NCBI GenBank assembly: GCA_030584065.1
Contig: CP129489.1
Coordinates: 2,151,497-2,215,496 of the forward strand
Length of the DNA stretch: 64,000 nt
From: Flavobacteriales bacterium
GTDB lineage: Bacteria > Bacteroidota > Bacteroidia > Flavobacteriales_F > PHOS-HE28
Reading direction: 5' to 3'
In this document: positions 48,636 to 56,854 of the stretch, in pieces
Layout: each line of letters opens with the position of its first letter
Numbering within the stretch: the first letter of the stretch is position 1
Made by a program: the position numbers and the translations under genes
Notes under the pieces: model-generated
The model's database searches: none
The model's input: the letters and a program-made list of their open reading frames with translations, nothing else
What the model was told of the DNA's origin: nothing

Positions 48636-49730
48636 ATGAACCACCGAACGATCCGCCTTCCCCAATTCGCCGCCGCGGGGCTGCTCGCGCTGGCAACCGG
48701 CTCCGCAACGGCGCAATCGCCCGTGATCGGAACGGACGCCTTCTTCCAGGTCGGGGCCGCCTACCTCCGCGATGTGCACGACGTGACCCCGGCCCTGGAA
48801 CAGGCCCTGCAAGCCGCCGTAGGCCCCGACTACCTGCTGGACCTTGCGCCCTTGAGCAGTGCCTTCCTGTACACGACCGATTCGCTCTCCTGCATCAGCG
48901 CACCCGGCAACTACATCTTCTTCCCGGACTACTTCGACACGGCCAACGTGGCGCTGCAGCTCTTCGACGCGCTGGGCAATGATGCCCTCTACCTCTTCCT
49001 GCACCAGGCCGACCGCATCCAGTACGTGGGTGGCGCGCCGAACGGCTCCTTCAACGAGATCGTGTGGCAGCAATTCCCCGACCTGCGCTTCACGCTCGAA
49101 CTGGAGGAGGGCATCGCCTATGGCCATGCCCATACCGACACGGTGCAGGGCTACTTCCTGGACGCCTCGGGCAGTGACGGCCATTACGTGCGCGGATACC
49201 GCAGCACGGTGGCGGACGGCTATGGCAGCATCCTCATGCCCGATGGAACGGTTGTGCCCCAAACGCTCCGCATGCGCAGCGTGATCACCGCCACGGACTC
49301 CAACGGCTTCTTCGGGGTCAACCCCATCCAGGACACCTTGTACACCTGGTATGCCGAAGGGGTGGACGGACCCTTGATGACCTGGGGCCACAACAGCGCA
49401 CTCTATGCCGGCTACATCGGTTCCGCGCGGGAACTGCTCGCCGTGTACCGGCGATCGCCCGGCACCGGGCTGTCCGTTCCCGTCGCGGGCATGGCTGCCG
49501 CGTCCGTCGTTCCCGACCCCACCACCGGGCCGGTGCTCATCCGCATGGGCGCCGCCGACCGGCCGTGCACCGTGCGCCTGCTGGACGCTTCGGGCCGCGA
49601 ACTGCAGCGGTGGACCGGGGCCACCGGATCCGTGCAGGCCGACCTGTCCGGACACGCGCCGGGCCTGTACGTGGTGCTGATCGAGCGGGACGGCTACCGC
49701 TGGCTGCGCACCGTGCGGATCATCCCCTGA
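48636..49730 (+). CDS. T9SS type A sorting-domain secreted protein
   Basis: A 364-aa protein with a signal peptide (about 1-26, ending TATAQS-like: GSATAQ), a body of unknown fold (YIFFPDYFDTANVALQLFD, DGYGSILMPDGTVVPQTLRM) and a C-terminal sorting domain (VVPDPTTGPVLIRMGAADRP, then HAPGLYVVLIERDGY). Parts of the body parallel the other two cargo proteins (14.4 and 49.9 kb), notably the LMPDGT block. It is the first gene of the long plus-strand run after the AraC-type regulator. Confidence 0.8.
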   Translation: MNHRTIRLPQFAAAGLLALATGSATAQSPVIGTDAFFQVGAAYLRDVHDVTPALEQALQAAVGPDYLLDLAPLSSAFLYTTDSLSCISAPGNYIFFPDYFDTANVALQLFDALGNDALYLFLHQADRIQYVGGAPNGSFNEIVWQQFPDLRFTLELEEGIAYGHAHTDTVQGYFLDASGSDGHYVRGYRSTVADGYGSILMPDGTVVPQTLRMRSVITATDSNGFFGVNPIQDTLYTWYAEGVDGPLMTWGHNSALYAGYIGSARELLAVYRRSPGTGLSVPVAGMAAASVVPDPTTGPVLIRMGAADRPCTVRLLDASGRELQRWTGATGSVQADLSGHAPGLYVVLIERDGYRWLRTVRIIP

Positions 49731-49880
49731 GGGCATGCGCGGCCATCAGGCAGGGGCCGGCCATTGCCCCGAACAACCGTTGCCCGTTCCATCATTGCGG
49801 ATAGCACGTTCTGCACATGCCGCGCCCTGCGGCCCACGGCACATTGGCCCCGCGTCGCCCACAAGCGCCGCACCAACGCC

Positions 49881-50891
49881 ATGAAGAATGCATACGCGCT
49901 GCTCCTCTCGGCCTGCCTCTCGCCCGTGCTCCGCGCACAGGTGCTCACCTACCAGGACCTGATGCCTGCCGTGGGCGACACCTTCTACCTGCACGGCGTG
50001 GAGGGCGATGAAGACTTCGACCCCGGGCCGGCCGGCTTCGGCGTGGTGTGGGACCACAGCGCCCTGGCCATCGTCACAACCGCTTACACCGCCATCGCCA
50101 GCATCGCGCCCGAAGACGCGCCGCACCAAAGCCTCTTCCCCGAATCGGACCATGTGCGCAAGCAATGGCTGAGCTTCGACCCCGCCTGGATCACCTACCG
50201 CTACTACGACCGGCGCGAGGAGGGCCTCTATGAACTGAGTTCCATGGGTCCGGTGATCGAGTACGTGTACGACAACGACGAGCTCGTGCAGTCCATCCCG
50301 CACCTCTATCCGGACACCATCGCCGACAACTACTGCTACGAATCCACGGGGCTCGGCGCCACCTACCACACCTGCGGCACCACCACGCAATGGATCGATG
50401 GCAGCGGCACCCTGCTGATGCCCTACGGCACCTTCACCGATGTGGTGCGCAGCCAGGTGCTCACCACCGGCATCGCCGACGGCTCGCCCGAGGACACCAC
50501 CCTTGCCCGCTTCACGCGCTGGTGGGCGCCGGGCCTCGGGGCGCCGCTGATGGAGCTCTATGCCTTCACCGGATCGAACGGCTCGGTGCTGCGCACGGTA
50601 ACGGTGCTCGACCCCTCCACCGCACTGGCCATCCCCTTCCGTGGGCAGGCCCCGGCGCGGGTGGCACCCAACCCGGCCCGGGGCTGGGCCACCCTCAGCA
50701 CCCCGGCCCTCGCCACCGGCGGCACCCTGCGCATCCATGCCGCCGACGGCCGCCTGCTGCAGGAGCAAGCGATTCCCCGCGGCGCCGACACCCACCGCAT
50801 CGACCTTTCCGCCCTGCCGCACGGCACGCTCTTCCTCGTGCTCAGCACCCCCGCGGGCAGCACCACCCACCGCATCGTGCACACCCCTTGA
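49881..50891 (+). CDS. T9SS type A sorting-domain secreted protein
   Basis: A 336-aa secreted protein with a signal peptide (about 1-20, ending LRAQ), a body containing DNYCYESTGLGATYHTCGTT and LLMPYGTFTDVVRSQVL (closely similar to the protein at 14.4 kb) and a sorting domain (RVAPNPARGWATLSTPALAT, LPHGTLFLVLSTPAGSTTHR). The ATG at 49881 is the only one that starts the signal peptide; upstream in-frame sequence looks non-coding. Three bases separate it from the PDZ-hydrolase gene. Confidence 0.83.
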   Translation: MKNAYALLLSACLSPVLRAQVLTYQDLMPAVGDTFYLHGVEGDEDFDPGPAGFGVVWDHSALAIVTTAYTAIASIAPEDAPHQSLFPESDHVRKQWLSFDPAWITYRYYDRREEGLYELSSMGPVIEYVYDNDELVQSIPHLYPDTIADNYCYESTGLGATYHTCGTTTQWIDGSGTLLMPYGTFTDVVRSQVLTTGIADGSPEDTTLARFTRWWAPGLGAPLMELYAFTGSNGSVLRTVTVLDPSTALAIPFRGQAPARVAPNPARGWATLSTPALATGGTLRIHAADGRLLQEQAIPRGADTHRIDLSALPHGTLFLVLSTPAGSTTHRIVHTP

Positions 50892-50894
50892 ATC

Positions 50895-52229
50895 ATGCGC
50901 CACCGCTCCCTGCCCTTCCTCCTGCCGGCCCTGCTCATGCTACTCGGCGCCAACGCCTGCACCGGGCAGCAGCTGCCGCGCCGCGTCTTCCTCGGCATCC
51001 GCATGGAGCGGGTGACGGACGACCTGCGCCGCATCATGGGCGTAGGCGCCACGCCCGGCGTGCTGGTGGCCGAGGTGCTGCCCGGCGGTTCGGGCGAGGC
51101 CGCCGGCTGGCAGCGCGGCGACCTGCTGACGGAGCTGGGCGGACAGCCGGTGGCCAGTCCCGATGAAGTGCTCGTGGCCCTGGCGCAGCACCAGAGCGGC
51201 AGCACCCTCGCCTACCGCCTGCTGCGGGACCGGAAGCCCCTCGCCGGCAGCATGACGCTGCGCGGATGGCCCGAGGAGCGCTACCCCGACCTGCGCGTGG
51301 AATACACCGCGCACGCCACCGTGAACGGCGTGCAGCGCGCCATCCTCACCCGGCCGCGCACGCGCCAGCCGGACAAGGCCCCGCTGGTGGCCTTCATCGG
51401 CGGCATCGGGTGCTATTCCCTCGACTCCCCGCTGGATACCGCACGGAGCGAGGTGCAGCTGCTCAACGCGCTCAGCCGCATGGGCTACGCCTGCGCCCGG
51501 CTGGAGAAGCCCGGCATGGGCGATGCCGCGCGCTCCAGCACCGCCTGCGGCGAGGTGAGCTTCATGCATGAGATGACGGGCTACGCCGAGATGATCGCCC
51601 AGCTGAAGCGGCGCGCCGACATCGACAGCAGCAGCGTCACCATCATCGGCCACAGCATGGGCGGGGTCTTCGCACCGCTGGTGGCGCAGCGCACGCCGGT
51701 GCAGCGCATCGTGGCCTACGGCACCATCGGCAGCAACTTCCTGGAGCACCTGCTGAAGACGCGGCGCACCATCGGCGAGGCCTACGGATGGGATGCCGAG
51801 CGCACCGATGCCTTCATCAAGGACTTCGGCGAATGCGCCGCCTGGTACTTCGCCGACCGCCTCAGCTCCGCGCAGGCCGCCGCCCGGAAGCCGGTATGCG
51901 CCGAATACGCCGGCATCTTCGATGTCCGTGCCCGCGCTTACAACGACGAGCTCTATGCGCTGAGCATCCCGGCGGCATGGAAGGGCTTCCGGGGCAGGAC
52001 CCTGCTCCTCTGGGGCGAGGCCGACTACATCGCCGCCCGGCACGACCACGAACTGCTGCGCGGCCTCATCGAGGCCGCGCACCCCGGCAGCGTCACCTTC
52101 CAGGTGGTGCCCGATGCCGACCACGGCATGCACCAGGCCGACGACTTCAAGGCCGCCGTGGCGGGCAGCGGGCCGTACCAGCAGCTGGTGGGCCGCGCGG
52201 TAACGGAATGGATGCCGCGCGTGCGATGA
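50895..52229 (+). CDS. Exported PDZ-domain alpha/beta hydrolase
   Basis: A 444-aa protein with a signal peptide near its N-terminus (hydrophobic LLPALLMLLGANACTG, possibly a lipobox). A PDZ domain lies at about 30-115 (FLGIRMERVTDDLRRIMG, GVLVAEVLPGGSGEAAGWQR). An alpha/beta-hydrolase follows with nucleophile elbow GHSMGG near 252, an acid in LLLWGEADYI and His in DADHGMH. It is likely a periplasmic esterase or peptidase of the acyl-peptidase-like group. The stop overlaps the DUF885 gene (ATGA). Confidence 0.85.
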   Translation: MRHRSLPFLLPALLMLLGANACTGQQLPRRVFLGIRMERVTDDLRRIMGVGATPGVLVAEVLPGGSGEAAGWQRGDLLTELGGQPVASPDEVLVALAQHQSGSTLAYRLLRDRKPLAGSMTLRGWPEERYPDLRVEYTAHATVNGVQRAILTRPRTRQPDKAPLVAFIGGIGCYSLDSPLDTARSEVQLLNALSRMGYACARLEKPGMGDAARSSTACGEVSFMHEMTGYAEMIAQLKRRADIDSSSVTIIGHSMGGVFAPLVAQRTPVQRIVAYGTIGSNFLEHLLKTRRTIGEAYGWDAERTDAFIKDFGECAAWYFADRLSSAQAAARKPVCAEYAGIFDVRARAYNDELYALSIPAAWKGFRGRTLLLWGEADYIAARHDHELLRGLIEAAHPGSVTFQVVPDADHGMHQADDFKAAVAGSGPYQQLVGRAVTEWMPRVR

Positions 52230-53530
52230 GAGCGATGCTCGCCCTGGCGATCGGAGTGTGCGCGGCGCAGGTGGGCCGTGCCCAAGGCGGCACCGCGCTG
52301 CACGCGCTGCTGCAGGACTTCACCGCCGGCTATGCCGCATGGGCGCCCGAGCCCTTCGCGCTCGATCTGCGGGAGCGCCTGGCATCCGTGCCGCCCGATA
52401 GCGTGCTGGCGGCACAGCAACGCTTCTTCAGCGAGCAACAGCGCCTGCTGCTCGGTGCGCACGCGGAAGGGGCCACCGCCGAGGAGCGCCTGCTGCTCGC
52501 CACGGCGCGCTTCGAGGTGGCGCACCAGCTGCACCGCATCACCGTGGAGCGCCGCTGGCTGCAGGCCGGGCGGCCCATGCCCGCGCACGGCGTGCACGGC
52601 CTCCCCGACCACCAGGAGTGGTACCGGCTGCTGGTGCGGCGCTTCACCGGCTATGAGCGCACGCCGCAGGAGCTGGTGGCCTTCGGCGCGGCGGAGGCGG
52701 AGCGCTGCCACCAGGCGATCGGGCGCCTGCGCGCGCTGCTCGGTGCCGCGCCCCAAGGCGGCTGGATCACGGACAAGGCCGAGGTGCTGCAGCGCTTCGC
52801 CGCGCTGGACAGCACGGTGCGCACGCGGCTTTCCGGATTCGTGGGCGCCGTGGAGCTGCCGCCCATCCACCCCATGGAATGGCCCGACGCCGGCCCGCAC
52901 ACCCCGCCCGGCATCTACCTCTCGCGCGCGCACAACGCCTATGGCGCGGATGTGTTCCAATTCAACTTCCACAACGGCCGCTTCGATGCCCGCGCGCTGG
53001 ACTGGCTCTACCTGCACGAGGCCATCCCCGGCCATCACCTGCAAGCAAGCCTGCGCCAGGCCGCCGCGGCGACCGACCTGCGCGCCCACCTGCTCTATCC
53101 GGGCAACTTCGAGGGCTGGGCCTGTTATGTGGAGGACTACGGCCAGGAACTCGGCGCCTACGCAGACCCCTTGCAGGAGCTCGGCAAATGGGAGTGGGAC
53201 CTGGTGCGCTCGGTGCGCGTGGCGCTCGATGCGGGCATCCACGGCCTCGGCTGGTCGCGCCAGGAGGCGCTGACCTATTGGGAGGAGCACATCCCCGGGG
53301 TGCCCGAACTGGCCGACCGCGAGGTGACGCGCGTGACCAACTGGGCCGCCCAAGCGCTGAGCTACAAGGTGGGCGCCGACGCCATCCAGCGGCTGCGCGA
53401 GCGGCTTGCCGCCGAGCTCGGTCCGCGCTTCGATGCGGCACGCTTCCACCGCGCCTTCCTGGAGATGGGGATGCTGCCCCTGCCCGTGATCGAGGAGCAG
53501 CTGGCGGCGCACCTGCACAAAGGACCATGA
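52226..53530 (+). CDS. DUF885-family exported putative metallopeptidase
   Basis: A 434-aa protein with a signal peptide (about 1-19, ending VGRAQ). The DUF885 signature is clear near residue 265: LHEAIPGHHLQ, a His-Glu-x-x-x-Gly-His-His zinc-site variant, then FEGWACYVEDYGQELGAY. The C-terminal part (ALSYKVGADAIQRLRERL) fits the family. DUF885 proteins are related to M3/M32-like carboxypeptidases. It is shorter than many members (550-600 aa). It overlaps both neighbours by 4 bases, hence tightly coexpressed with a hydrolase on each side. Confidence 0.87.
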   Translation: MRAMLALAIGVCAAQVGRAQGGTALHALLQDFTAGYAAWAPEPFALDLRERLASVPPDSVLAAQQRFFSEQQRLLLGAHAEGATAEERLLLATARFEVAHQLHRITVERRWLQAGRPMPAHGVHGLPDHQEWYRLLVRRFTGYERTPQELVAFGAAEAERCHQAIGRLRALLGAAPQGGWITDKAEVLQRFAALDSTVRTRLSGFVGAVELPPIHPMEWPDAGPHTPPGIYLSRAHNAYGADVFQFNFHNGRFDARALDWLYLHEAIPGHHLQASLRQAAAATDLRAHLLYPGNFEGWACYVEDYGQELGAYADPLQELGKWEWDLVRSVRVALDAGIHGLGWSRQEALTYWEEHIPGVPELADREVTRVTNWAAQALSYKVGADAIQRLRERLAAELGPRFDAARFHRAFLEMGMLPLPVIEEQLAAHLHKGP

Positions 53531-54948
53531 AGCGCCAGACGATCACCGCCGGCCTCTGCCTGATCCTGCAAGCGCTGCACGCGCAGCACGCGCGGATCGA
53601 TTCCCTGATGCGCGTGATCGCGGACCGCACCGAATTCAGCGGCACCGTGCTCGTGGCCGACCGGGGCGAGGTCATCTACCACAAGGCCTTCGGCCTGGCC
53701 AGCCGCGAGTGGAACGTGCCCAATACCGTCGAATCCCGGTACAAGCTCGCCTCGCTCAGCAAGCAGTTCACCGCGCTGCTCATCCTGCAGCTCGCGCATG
53801 AAGGCAAGCTCTCGCTCGATGATCCGCTGGTGAAGCACATCCCCGCGTACCGGGTGCAGCACGCGGAGAGGATCACCCTCCGCCATGTGCTGTCGCACAC
53901 CTCCGGCATCCCCAATTACCATGTGATCCCCGGTTTCGACAGCGTGGTGGCCAAACAGCCGCGCACCCTGGAACGCTTCGTGGACCTCTTCCTGGACAAG
54001 CCCCTGCTGTTCGAGCCCGGGAGCGCATCGCACTACTCCAACCTCGGGTACTCCGCGCTCGCGCTGGTCGTGGAGCGCGTGACCGGGAAGCCCTTCAGCG
54101 AGCAGCTGCGGACCCGGGTCTTCGAGCCAGCGGGCATGGTGGACAGCTTCACGGAGGACGATCCGCGTGTGATGCCGCGCATGGCGCAGGGCTACGTGAA
54201 CACCTGGACCAGCTACGACCGTGAAGCCTACCGCGATCCCTCCTCCGTGATCGGTTCCGGCCATGTGTCCAGCACGACGATGGACCTCTTCCGGTACGAC
54301 CGTGCCTTGCGCAACGGCACCTTGCTGCCCACCCACCTGCAGGCCGCGTGGATCAGGCCGGTGCGCGGCGACTTCGGCCTTGGCTGGATGGTGATGCGCT
54401 ACTTCGTGCCCGGCCGGGACAGCGTCACGGTGGCCTACCACGATGGCGGCAACCGGGGCTTCACCACGGTGATGTACCGATTCATCGAGAACGACCGCTG
54501 CATCGTGGTGCTGTCCAATACGAGCATGTACGACATCTACGGCGTGGCCGGGCGCATCGCGCGGATCCTCCACGGACGGGAGGTCCCTCCCGTGAAGCGG
54601 CCCTTGGTACAGGCGATCGCGCGGATCCTGAAGAACGAGGGCCGCGAACAGGCCTTGGCATTCTTCCGGCGGCACCGCAGCGACCCGGAGTACACCTTGG
54701 ACGGTGCAGCGGCCAACTCGCTCGGCTACCTGCTGATGGGCCAGGGACGGCTGGAGGATGCCGTGTGCGTGTTCGAATTGAACGTGGAGGCATTCCCGGA
54801 GGTGGCCGATCCGTATGACAGCCTTGCCGAGGGCTACATGAAACAAGGTCGGCGCGAACTGGCGATCGCGAACTACAAGCATTCGCTGGAGCTCGATCCG
54901 CATAACGAGAACGCCAAGGTGATGCTGAAGAAACTCGGTGCCCCATGA
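53527..54948 (+). CDS. Serine hydrolase (beta-lactamase/class C-like) with TPR repeats
   Basis: A 473-aa exported protein with a signal peptide ending at about ALHAQ. The class C beta-lactamase/D,D-peptidase-like domain covers about 25-340, with SxxK (SLSK, about 76-79), the YSN motif near 169 and HDGG in place of the KTG triad near 302. TPR-like repeats occupy about 380-470 (LGYLLMGQGRLEDAVCVFEL, EGYMKQGRRELAIANYKHSL). It may act on peptides or esters. It overlaps both neighbours by 4 bases. Confidence 0.9.
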   Translation: MKRQTITAGLCLILQALHAQHARIDSLMRVIADRTEFSGTVLVADRGEVIYHKAFGLASREWNVPNTVESRYKLASLSKQFTALLILQLAHEGKLSLDDPLVKHIPAYRVQHAERITLRHVLSHTSGIPNYHVIPGFDSVVAKQPRTLERFVDLFLDKPLLFEPGSASHYSNLGYSALALVVERVTGKPFSEQLRTRVFEPAGMVDSFTEDDPRVMPRMAQGYVNTWTSYDREAYRDPSSVIGSGHVSSTTMDLFRYDRALRNGTLLPTHLQAAWIRPVRGDFGLGWMVMRYFVPGRDSVTVAYHDGGNRGFTTVMYRFIENDRCIVVLSNTSMYDIYGVAGRIARILHGREVPPVKRPLVQAIARILKNEGREQALAFFRRHRSDPEYTLDGAAANSLGYLLMGQGRLEDAVCVFELNVEAFPEVADPYDSLAEGYMKQGRRELAIANYKHSLELDPHNENAKVMLKKLGAP

Positions 54949-55850
54949 TGAACACCCCGCTTCCGCTCGTCTTCTGCCTGCTCGGCGCAGCGTGCCAGAG
55001 CGTGCCGCCGCCGCCGGAACCCTCCATCGCGCAGCACGCGATGGCAACGGACACCCTGCTGCTCCACGAGCCCGGCGTGGAGAACGCCTATCCCCGGCTC
55101 TCCGCCGATGGGAGGCGCATCCTGTACCAGAGCAACCGCACGGGCACCTGGCAGCTCTTCATCATGGACCTCGCCACCGGTGCGCAGCAGCGCGTCACGC
55201 ACGACGCCCACAACAACAACTTCGTGGACTGGAGCGCGGACAACGAATGGATCGCCTTCGTCAGCGACCGCGACGGCAACGAGGAGGTCTACCGCATGCG
55301 CACGGACGGCTCCGGGCTCGAGCGGCTGACCAGTGATCCCGCACGCGACATCCACCCCTACTTCAGCCCCGATGGCCGCTACCTGCTCTTCAACAGCACG
55401 CGCGGCAACGGCTCGCTGGATGTGTACCGCCTCGACCTGGGCACCCGCCAGGTGATGCGCCTCACCGACACGCCGATGGAGGAGACCTGCGCCCGCTATG
55501 CGCCCGGCATGGAGCGCATCGTGCTGCTGCGCAACGACGCGACCAGCGACGACGTCGTGATCCTCGACCTCAGCACCGGGCTGGTGGACAACCTCACACG
55601 CACCCCCACGGTGATCGATGGCTGGCCCATGTACAGCGTCGATGGGCGCTGGATCTACTACAGCACCATGGCCAGCGGGCAGCACAGCATCCACCGCGTG
55701 CATCCCGATGGCTCCGGCGATGAGACGATCACGCAGGCCGGGCCGGGCGAGGAGGACGGCCGCGCCTTCATCGGCCGCGATGGGCGAACGCTGATCTACA
55801 ACAAGCGGCACCACGGCGCGATCGACATCCGCCGCCTGGCACTGCCATGA
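54945..55850 (+). CDS. TolB-like WD40/PD40 propeller lipoprotein
   Basis: A 301-aa lipoprotein (lipobox LLGAAC) built of PD40 repeats: YPRLSADGRRILYQSNRTGT, DWSADNEWIAFVSDRDGNEE and HPYFSPDGRYLLFNSTRGNG are three clear copies. These form a beta-propeller as in TolB and the propeller of S9 peptidases, but no peptidase domain is attached. It is probably periplasmic. It starts with ATGATG overlapping the upstream stop and overlaps the next gene by 4 bases. Confidence 0.85.
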   Translation: MMNTPLPLVFCLLGAACQSVPPPPEPSIAQHAMATDTLLLHEPGVENAYPRLSADGRRILYQSNRTGTWQLFIMDLATGAQQRVTHDAHNNNFVDWSADNEWIAFVSDRDGNEEVYRMRTDGSGLERLTSDPARDIHPYFSPDGRYLLFNSTRGNGSLDVYRLDLGTRQVMRLTDTPMEETCARYAPGMERIVLLRNDATSDDVVILDLSTGLVDNLTRTPTVIDGWPMYSVDGRWIYYSTMASGQHSIHRVHPDGSGDETITQAGPGEEDGRAFIGRDGRTLIYNKRHHGAIDIRRLALP

Positions 55851-56764
55851 ATCCACGCACCATGACCGCACGCACATCCTCCGGCTGCTTCCTCGGCGGC
55901 ATCGCCAACCTCCTCATGCCCATCGCCCTGCACGCCCAGCCGCTGCACTTCAACGACAGCTCCGCCTGGTCGGAGGAGCACTGGCGCTTCGAGGGCCTGG
56001 AGGCGCAGCACTTGCTCTTCACCATCACCGTGCAAGGCGATACCGCCATCCAGGGGCAGCTGTACAAGCGGTTGCGGCGGCAGGGCACGGCCACCATCGC
56101 ACCGCTGCTCGGCGACCCGCCGCCGCCGCCGGTCACCCTGGCGATCGATGCCTATGCCGGTGCCCTCCGGGCCGACAGCGCTGAAGGCCGTTGGTGGGTG
56201 GTGCTGCCCGGCGAGGGTGATCCCCGCCTGCTCTACGACTTCAACCTCGCGGTTGGCGATACGTTATCCGGCACGTATGGCGACTGCGCTGCCGCGCCCA
56301 TCGTCACGAGCATCGATGCCAGCTGGTTCAACGGCCGCGCGCACCGGCGCTTCGTGCTCTCGGGCGGGCGCTACCTCATCGAAGGCATCGGTGCAAGCTC
56401 CGGCCTTTTCGGCTACCTCTGCCAGCTATTCGAAGAGTACGGCTGTCTGCAAGCCTACACCCAAGGGGATGCGCATTGGGCGGTGCTCGGCTGCGGGCCG
56501 CTCACCACGGCGATGCCGGATGATCCCCGTGATGGGAAGGCCGCACGCGCATTCCCCAACCCCACCGCGGGCAGCGTCACCGTACCTGGGCTGCGACCCG
56601 GCCAACGGGCCGCGGTGCACGACATCGCAGGGCGCTGCCTGGCCACGGTCCGCGTCGATGGCCACGGCTCCATCGATCTCGGCATGCTGCCCGCCGGCAC
56701 CTACTTGCTCTTGCCGCTCACCGCATCGGGCCGGCAGGCTCCGCTTCGGGTGGTGAAGCAATAG
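55847..56764 (+). CDS. T9SS type A sorting-domain secreted protein
   Basis: A 305-aa protein with a signal peptide (about 1-31, ending ALHAQ), a compact body with several Cys residues (YGDCAAAP, LCQLFEEYGCLQ) and a C-terminal sorting domain (AFPNPTAGSVTVPGLRPGQR, LPAGTYLLLPL). The body recalls other unnamed Bacteroidota cargo proteins. It is last in the overlapping gene run, and the FtsX-type permease gene is convergent 90 bp further. A second ATG six codons on is an alternative start. Confidence 0.8.
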   Translation: MNPRTMTARTSSGCFLGGIANLLMPIALHAQPLHFNDSSAWSEEHWRFEGLEAQHLLFTITVQGDTAIQGQLYKRLRRQGTATIAPLLGDPPPPPVTLAIDAYAGALRADSAEGRWWVVLPGEGDPRLLYDFNLAVGDTLSGTYGDCAAAPIVTSIDASWFNGRAHRRFVLSGGRYLIEGIGASSGLFGYLCQLFEEYGCLQAYTQGDAHWAVLGCGPLTTAMPDDPRDGKAARAFPNPTAGSVTVPGLRPGQRAAVHDIAGRCLATVRVDGHGSIDLGMLPAGTYLLLPLTASGRQAPLRVVKQ

Positions 56765-56854
56765 CCGCGCGCGGGCCGGCCGAAGGGCTCGACCGCAGCG
56801 CCCTCACCGCAAGGGCGCCATCGCAGTAGCGTTCCCCCGGCCCTGGGCGACGGC

